Positions 57,826 through 64,000 of a stretch of DNA of 64,000 nt are shown piece by piece. Origin of the DNA: Okapia johnstoni (Eukaryota; Chordata; Mammalia; Artiodactyla; Giraffidae). Each line of letters begins with the position of its first letter. Position 1 is the stretch's first letter. The position numbers were made by a program, and so were the translations under genes. The notes under the pieces are model-generated. The model searched no databases, had not been told where the DNA came from, and was given only the letters and a program-made list of their open reading frames with translations. The stretch is taken from assembly GCA_024291935.2 (NCBI GenBank), contig CM044312.1, positions 73,489,001-73,553,000 of the forward strand. The letters are read 5' to 3'.

Positions 57826-59030
57826 AATATGTTTTTAGGTAAAGATAAATTCTATTATATAAATAAATAAGCTATTATAAATATATCTCAAGACTTGAAG
57901 CACAGCAAGAACATAAAAAGCAAGTAGGAAAATATCAGTAGAGAAATGGAAACCATATATTTACAAAAATTAAAATTCCAGAACTATATATATCACATCT
58001 GAATGAAGCATTCACTGAATGAGCTCAACAATAGAATAGGCACTTCTATAGAAAAGGTCAGTGATCTTGGAGAAAATAAAATAGGAACCATACAAACTAA
58101 AGTGTAGAGAAAAAAAAAAAAAAGGAAGAGATTGGCAGGAAAATATCAAGTAAATGAACACATATATGATTGAAATCCCAGAAGAGATTCAGAAAGAAGA
58201 AAATGTTGGAGAACTATCAGTTGAATGCTTTCTAAATATGATAAAACAGATATGATATGAGCAGTTTCCCTGGTGGCTCAGTAGTAAAGAATCCACCTGC
58301 CAATGCAGTAGATAATGGGTTCGATCCCTGGTTCAGGAAGATCCCACATGCCATGGGGCAACTAAGTCCAGGAACACCACAACTTCTGAACCTGTGCTCT
58401 AGAGCTCAGAAGCTGCAACTACTGAGCCTTCGTTCCCTAGAGCCCATACTCAACAATAAGAGAAGCCACTGCAGTGAAAAGCTTGCATACCACAACTAGA
58501 GAGTATTCCTCTCTTGCCATAACTAAGGAAAAGTCCATGTAGCAACAAAGACCCAGCATAGCCAATAAATAAATAAATTTTAAAATAACCTCAAATTAAA
58601 GGAAAATAAGCAAAAATAAAACCACAGCAATGCATATGATAATTAAATTTAGAAAGCCAGAAAGAAACTAAAAATTCATGTTGATGTATGACAGAAATCA
58701 AACCAATATTTTAAAGCAATCGTTGATCAATTAAAAATAAATAAATAAAATCTTAAAACAACTAGAGGTAAAACAGATGTATTATCACATCAAAGATAAG
58801 TGTCCTCAGATTTTTCCAGAGAAATAATACAAGCCAGAAGAAAATGCAACCACATCATTAAAGCATTGGAAAGAAATAATATATATCCTTCAAATTATAA
58901 GGCAAACACATTTTAGACAAATAAATATATTGTCTAAAGTCCTGCCCTATAAGAAATGATAAAGTTTTTGAGAGTAAATGAAAATGATATCAGATAAGAA
59001 CTCAGATCTATACAAACAAGTGAAAAGTGT
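57826..59030 (+). repeat. old L1 (L1M-type) 5'-half remnant, split by a CHR SINE
   Basis: The A-rich plus-strand segments at 57850-58257 and 58590-59030 resemble the 5' half of old mammalian L1 elements: GAAATCCCAGAAGAGATTCA, then AAAACAACTAGAGGTAAAAC, CAAGCCAGAAGAAAATGCAA, CATTGGAAAGAAATAATATA. The coding content is lost. A run of 14 A lies at 58111-58124. Confidence 0.6.
58258..58584 (+). mobile_element. CHR-type SINE (cetartiodactyl)
   Basis: tRNA-derived head TTTCCCTGGTGGCTCAGTAG and B box GGTTCGATCCC, then the CHR-specific body: ATCCCACATGCCATGGGGCA, CTCTAGAGCTCAGAAGC, AACAATAAGAGAAGCCACTG, CAACAAAGACCCAGCATAGC and an AATAAATAAATAAA tail. This SINE class predates the ruminant radiation and is shared with whales and hippos, so the insertion is older than the Bov SINEs. 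Confidence 0.93.
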
Positions 59031-59256
59031 CAAAGTAGTAAACTTATGTATATGTGTAAATAATTATTTCTCATTTCTTAATTTAAAAAATATTTTCTTA
59101 TTTCTTAAATCTTTCAAATGAATTTTTAAATATTGATAGTAATATATTTTAGGGTTATATGTATAATTAAAACTTCTGACATGAAGGACAAGAATGAGAA
59201 AAATGGAAATATACTCTTTTAAGATTTTTAGATTATGAACTTACATAATATTTAGA
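59031..59256. other. no recognised feature
   Basis: AT-rich spacer. Confidence 0.4.
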
Positions 59257-59382
59257 GGGTTTCCCAGATGGCTCACTGGTAAGGAATCTGCCTGCCAAGC
59301 AGATGTGGATTCAATCCCTGTGTAGAGAAGATCCCTTTGAGACAGAAGTGGTAGTCTACTGCAGTATTCCTGCCTTGGAATA
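59257..59382 (+). mobile_element. Bov-tA SINE, 3'-truncated
   Basis: Head GGGTTTCCCAGATGGCTCAC, GATTCAATCCC B-box region, body to GCAGTATTCCTGCCTTGGAA; the BovB-like terminus is absent. Confidence 0.88.
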
Positions 59383-59991
59383 ATGAATAATTGAAAAATG
59401 AGATACATTTTATATTATTTTTGGTAGCAAAACCTCCATACTAAAACTACAAAAGATTGAATAGGAAAATTTAAGACCTAAATAGTTTTAACAGTGAGGT
59501 GGCATTTGAGGGTAAAATATGAAGTAGAATTGGTAAAGGTAGCTAGAGGTTGAATGGTCGTCAAAGGCACTTGCCACAAGAAGGCTGCATGAGAGGTTAC
59601 TTTTCCTGCATGAGAGGAGATTCGTGATATAAAATTTATCTGTTTCATATTAACACTTACAGTTCAGCAGATCATTGTGTATGTGTGTATTTTCCTGTCC
59701 CATATACACCTTTTTTTTTAAGCTTTGTTAAACTATCTGTAAACCTCTTGTCTTTCAGCTCCTTAACTTGCAGCTGATATCTACTGAGCTATCTCACCCT
59801 TCACCCCACCTGTTCTCTATTATTTAGTGTCAGATCTAGTTTGCACTATGTTTTGTAGATATATATGTGCCAAGGTAGCCATATTTCCATGCACTTAATG
59901 AGAGACTTTGCTGAGATATATATATATGGTTTCAGGAATGACATATAGTTGTGAGGCATAATTTCTAAATTAAACAAAAAGGTACTTGTGT
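59383..59991. other. no gene recognised
   Basis: AT-rich, with a TA repeat near 59915-59928. Confidence 0.4.
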
Positions 59992-60288
59992 GTGTACCAC
60001 TGACTGGTTCAAAATTGGGAAACAGGTACAACAAGGCTATATATTGTTACCCTGCTTATTTAATTTATATGCAGAGTACATCATGGAAGATTCTGAACTG
60101 GATAAATTACAAGCTGGAATAAAGATTGCTAGGAGAAATAACAACCTCAGATATGCAGATGACACCACTCTTATGGCAGAAAGTGAAATGGAACTAAGAG
60201 CCTCTTGATGAGGGTGAAAGAGGAGCGTGAAAAATCTTGCTTGAAATTCAACATTAGAAAAACTAGATCATAGTATCTGGTCCCATCT
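59992..60288 (+). mobile_element. BovB LINE, internal RT fragment
   Basis: Plus-strand BovB reaching from the DWFKIGKQVQQGYILLPCLFN block (motif B, altered) through the intact active site YADD (60152-60163), with a one-codon loss just upstream, to the SGPITS region (TAGTATCTGGTCCCATC). It breaks off exactly where the opposite-strand BovB begins, and its 3' remainder is not found on the other side. The 72-codon frame 59990-60208 spans most of it. Confidence 0.92.
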
Positions 60289-61337
60289 GTTCAGTTCAGT
60301 TCAGTCACTCCATCGTGTCCGATTCTTTGTGACCCCATGAACCGCAGCACACCAGGCCTCCCTGTCTATCACCAACTCCCGGAGTCCACCTAAACCCATG
60401 TCCATTGAGTTGGTGATGCCATCCAATCATCTCATCCTCTGTAGTCCCCTTCTTCTCTTGCCCTCAATCTTTCCCAGCATCAGGGTCTTTTCTAATGAGT
60501 CAACTCTTCACATCAGGTGGCCAAAGTATTGGAGTTTCAGCTTCAACATCAGTCCTTCCAATGAACACCCAGGACTGATCTCCTTTAGGATGGACAGGCT
60601 GGATCTCCTTGCAGTCCAAGGGACTCTCAAGAGTCTTCTCCAACACCACAATTCAAAAGCATCAATTCTTCGGTGCTCAGCTTTCTTTATAGTCCAACTC
60701 TCACATCCATACATGACCACTGGAAAAACCATAGCCTTGACTAGATGGACCCTTTGTTGGCAAAGTAATGTCTCTGCTTTTTAATGTGTTGTCTAGGTTG
60801 GTCATAACTTTCTTTCCAAGGAGTAAGCGTCTTTTAATTTCATGGCTGCAATCATCATCTGCAGTGATTTTGGAGCCCAGAAATATAAGGTCAGCCACTG
60901 TTTCCACTGTTTCCCCATCTATTTGCCATGAAGTGATGGGACCAGATGCCATGATCTTAGTTTTCTGAATGTTGAGCTTTAAGCCAACTTTTTCACTCTC
61001 CTCTTTCACTTTTATCAAGAGGCTCTTTAGTTCTTCTTCGCTTTCTGCCATAAGGGTGGTATCATCTGTATATCTGATGTGACTGATATTTCTCCTGGCA
61101 ATCTTGATTCCAGCTTGTGCTTCCTCCAACCCAGCGTTTCTCATGATGTACTCTGCATAGAAGTTAAATAAGCAGGGTGACAATATACAGCCTTGACATA
61201 CTCCTTTTCCTATTTGGAACTAGTCTGTTGTTCCATGTCTAGTTCTAACTGTTGCTTCCTGACTGACATACAGATTTCTCAAGAGGCAGGTGAGGTGGTC
61301 TGGTATTCCCATCTCTTTCAGAATTTTCCACAGTTTT
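60289..61337 (-). mobile_element. BovB LINE, 1.05 kb, 5'-truncated
   Basis: Minus-strand BovB with a well-kept 3' terminus (TTCAGTTCAGTTCAGTCACT, CTTTGTGACCCCATGAACCG). It spans the C-terminus and the RT palm and is truncated after the GGAATACCAGACCACC-equivalent. It forms an inverted pair with 59992-60288. Confidence 0.95.
60398..61322 (-). pseudogene. BovB ORF2 C-terminal half, broken
   Basis: Segment 61183-60701 (160 codons) reads SPCLFNFYAEYIMRNAGLEE, then the active site as YTDD (61072-61061; the family has YADD), GLKLNIQKTKIMASG and FLGSKITADDDCSHEIKRRL. A one-base insertion near 60751 shifts the frame; 60732-60508 continues with YGCESWTIKKAEHRRIDAFE and VPWTARRSSLSILKE. Few lesions otherwise. 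Confidence 0.92.
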
Positions 61338-61541
61338 TTGGGACTTCAGCATATTGTAATATAATCTTGTTTGTATATCATTTGAAACCTTTTTGTGCTC
61401 TTTTCTACCATGTTACAAACTCTTTGTGAGTTTTAGTGAAGAACACAGATTTATAGCAACTCTTATTCGATTAAAACAAAAAAAGCCCTCATATTTTTGT
61501 TTGTTCACTAGAAAATTTTGTCAACCAATGTATGTTATATA

Positions 61542-61622
61542 TTTGGGTTGGCCAAAGGGCTCGTTTTGGATTTTCCATACGATTGTTCAGAAAAACCTGA
61601 ATGAACTTTTTGGCCAACCCAA
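61542..61622. mobile_element. short mariner-type MITE
   Basis: An 80-base foldback: the left end TTGGGTTGGCCAAAG and right end CTTTTTGGCCAACCCAA are inverted repeats, and the arms continue imperfectly (CTCGTTTTGGATTTT against AAAAACCTGAATGAA). TA follows on the right; on the left a TA lies within two bases. The terminal sequence matches bovine mariner-derived MITEs. It has no coding capacity and needs a transposase in trans. Confidence 0.85.
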
Positions 61623-63067
61623 TATAAGAGTTTATTTTTAAATCTTAGGGGAGGAAAACATATTCCTTTATTACATTATTTTATTCTAGAATTTCAGGTG
61701 ATATATTTCAAGTGTAATTGAAGTATGAATTAGACATTTTAAAACTAGATTTAAATAACTTACCAGAAACATTGACTCATATTTTTGGCTATAGAAAGAA
61801 AGTTTCCCAGGTATTTGGTTAGACATTGGAATGGGAAGAAGGAACAGGCAAGTTTTGAATTTAAAAACTTAAATATGAATTGTTTGTAGTGTATTTTCTT
61901 TGCTATTTTTCAAATTACAATTTTATAGAATAAACATGGGAGAAAAATATTTATCTGCCAAATATTCAAGCAGACACGTATTTCTCTATTTAATAGATAA
62001 TTTGCAATGTTTGCATATTATTTTGGTTAAGGAATATTATGAAATACATCTTATTTTTTAATTTAATGCATATTTTAATTTGCTAGCAGTATTACAAATG
62101 TTTAAGCAAGAAGGAGGTTTACTGGACATGTAATGTAGTGCCTCACCAAATTAAAACAGATGAGCAGGAATTGCACCCTCCACTTGCATCTCAGTGACTG
62201 GAACTGTGGGCTTGAATTTCATCTGGATTTTTCTCTCTGTCTCTGATTTCTCCTTTGCCTCATGCTGTCTTCATTCTCTTCTAGTTTACATAGGCTTTCA
62301 TCACCCTGAAACCGTGTTGGTAGGCAGTGTTAAGCTAACGTTATTCAAGATTTGTGTCAAGTGAAAAGAAAATACCAATGTGTATATATTAGCTCCACAT
62401 AGAATATTATCTAGGAGAGTTCTCTGACTGTTCCTGGCTGTATCAAGTGCCATCCCTGAACCATCTACTATGGCCATCATATAGCAGGCTATGCTAGGGG
62501 CAAGAAAAAGGAAGAAAGTAAAGGGTAGTCCTGGGCTGAAAAAAATATCACATACAGCTTAGGGGAAGTTTCACTATTAATATTATTTTATTTTACTTAC
62601 TAATTGTTTGTTGAGACATTTCTTTTCCAGAAAAATCTGTGGCACTTATAAGATATTATGGTTATTCAAAAAAATGGGGATCTCTGGAAATAATTTTGAA
62701 ATATAAAAATTTATGTCTCAAAATATTGTTAGCTCATTGTCATGTTTGATAAATTATTTTAAATTTAAATTTGTTACATGTTTTCTTTAAAAAGCTTGTT
62801 AATAGTTAAAAACATAAAAAACCTATCATTCATTCCATTTAGAAATATAAAAAGGTTAATATTTTTCAGACTATTCTTGTACTATTTTTATAAAATATTT
62901 TATTAGCTTCCATGAAAATTTGCTAAAATACATATATTGATCTTTATAAAAATTTCTCCTTATCTCTATATTATAAATATATGGCCTCATAATTAAGTAT
63001 TTTAGTACAAATTCATTTTTTTGGCTGCATATTATCTCATAGAAATTGTACTCATTTCACATGCAGA
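61623..63067. other. no gene recognised
   Basis: About 1.4 kb, AT-rich, no supported frame or repeat family. Confidence 0.4.
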
Positions 63068-63408
63068 GTTAATGCTCAAAATCCTTCAAGCTAGGCTTCA
63101 CCAGTACATGAACTGAGAACTTCCAGATGTACAAGCTGGATTTAGAAAAGGTAGAAGAACCAGAGACCAAATTGCCAACATCTGGTGGATCATAGAAAAT
63201 GCAAGAGAATTCCAGAAAATAATCTATTTCTCCTTTATTGACTGTAGCAAAGCCTTTGACTACGTAGATCACAGCAATAGTGGAAAATTCTCAGAGACAT
63301 GGGAATATCAGACCACATTACCTGCCTCTTGAGAAACCTGTATGCAGGTCAAGAACCATCAATTAGAACAGGATATAGAATAATGGACTAGTTGCAAATT
63401 AGAATAAA
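63068..63408 (+). mobile_element. BovB LINE, internal RT fragment
   Basis: Plus-strand piece of the RT domain: LKILQARLHQYMN, then the LPDVQAGFRKGRGTRDQIAN equivalent, then motif A readable as FIDCSKAFDYVDH (around 63232-63271, catalytic Asp kept), then LLRNLYAGQEPSIRTG. Stops and a small deletion near 63275 break it. Active site and 3' terminus are absent, so like 11735-12122 it is truncated at both ends. Confidence 0.9.
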
Positions 63409-63602
63409 TAAGGACCAGATACTGAATTCTAGAACTCTAGAAGATCATGAAATAAACTGGTGCTGTCATTTCTAAATATTTTCTAAACCTGTAGCACTTA
63501 AGCATATGCTATGTTGGAGTATATTTATTCTTTTAATAATGTTAATGTTCACACAAATGCATAATGGGGTTGGGATTTTATGTGAATCCCTAATGCTTTG
63601 TA
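63409..63602. other. no recognised feature
   Basis: AT-rich spacer. Confidence 0.4.
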
Positions 63603-64000
63603 TTATAGTGATTCCCTCCTTATCAGTGGGAAAATATCTTCCAAGATCCCCAGTGGATGCCTAAAACTATAGATAGTACTAAACCTATATTATATATACT
63701 ATTTTTCCTATGCAAACATACCTATAATAAAGTTTAATTAATAAATTTATAATAAAATAGAACAATTATAATAATATACTGCAATAAAGTTATGTGAATG
63801 TGGTCTTTATCAAAATATCTTATTGTACAAATCTAATGCCTTTTCTATCTTAATTAAGCACTTATCATGCACTATGGCCATAAGTTTTGCAGTATGAGAT
63901 GTGATAGCAAAACTGGTACAAATTTACTTTTTCTTCTTCACAATTTCACAGAGAAAATTTGTTCTTGCCAGAGATCTTAGCAACCTCAGCATATAATTTT
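63603..64000 (+). repeat. Tigger-like DNA transposon remnant, continues past the window
   Basis: TGATTCCCTCCTTATCAGTG, CAAGATCCCCAGTGGATGCC, CTATAATAAAGTTTAATTA, TATAATAATATACTGCAATA and AAAGTTATGTGAATGTGGTC follow a known mammalian pogo/Tigger-class non-autonomous element. Family by recollection. The far terminus is outside the window. Confidence 0.5.

Noticed and set aside
1..64000. A novel multi-gene system or biosynthetic cluster
   Set aside because: Every frame with recognisable similarity is LINE-derived; the rest are short and motif-free. Organism signatures are mammalian intergenic DNA, with no operon-like organisation.

Overview
The window is ruminant genomic DNA, most likely bovine or a close bovid. 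It is packed with repeats confined to ruminants: BovB (RTE-type) LINEs, Bov-tA / ART2A-type and BOV-A2 SINEs and a ruminant L1. It also carries one cetartiodactyl CHR SINE and older mammalian L1, MIR, L2 and DNA-transposon remnants. The base composition is strongly AT-rich. I found no host protein-coding gene, exon series, CpG-island promoter or functional RNA gene. Every open frame with recognisable protein similarity belongs to a LINE (BovB or L1 ORF2), and all of these are broken. The window reads as intergenic or deep intronic DNA. Family names come from recognition of consensus features, not from a database search.

Layout. 0-4 kb: two outward-facing BovB 3' pieces, the left one apparently inside an old L1 3' UTR, then an old L1 ORF2 remnant. 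5-9.5 kb: L1 3' ends, two SINEs with target-site duplications and an old mammalian repeat. 11.65-12.12 kb: a decayed tRNA-Leu abutting an internal BovB endonuclease fragment. 13.3-14.25 kb: old L1 3' UTR split by a SINE. 16.7-25.2 kb: SINEs, MIRs and two BovB 3' copies, one with a perfect duplication and a foldback at its 5' end. 26.2-29.5 kb: a BovB 5'-region piece, a CA microsatellite, a SINE and a 1.86 kb BovB with a largely readable reverse transcriptase. 29.7-32.6 kb: an old L1 piece and a 2.5 kb ruminant L1 split by a SINE. 33.9-46.7 kb: the most LINE-poor section, with scattered SINEs, an L2-like and a palindromic repeat. 46.7-50.5 kb: two BovB 3' copies and a three-SINE cluster.

51.7-57.3 kb: two BovB copies on the minus strand in direct head-to-tail contact. 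The second keeps its presumed 5' region, a YY1-like motif and the longest open frame in the window (362 codons, endonuclease to linker). 57.3-64 kb: SINEs, an old L1 with a CHR SINE inside, an inverted BovB pair, a short mariner-type MITE, another BovB RT fragment and a Tigger-like DNA transposon running off the end.

Nothing here amounts to a new gene system. The most interesting observations concern BovB biology: the tandem pair, the candidate 5' promoter region, complementary internal deletions, 5'-end structures, inverted pairs and changed RT active sites, plus a tRNA-Leu/BovB junction.
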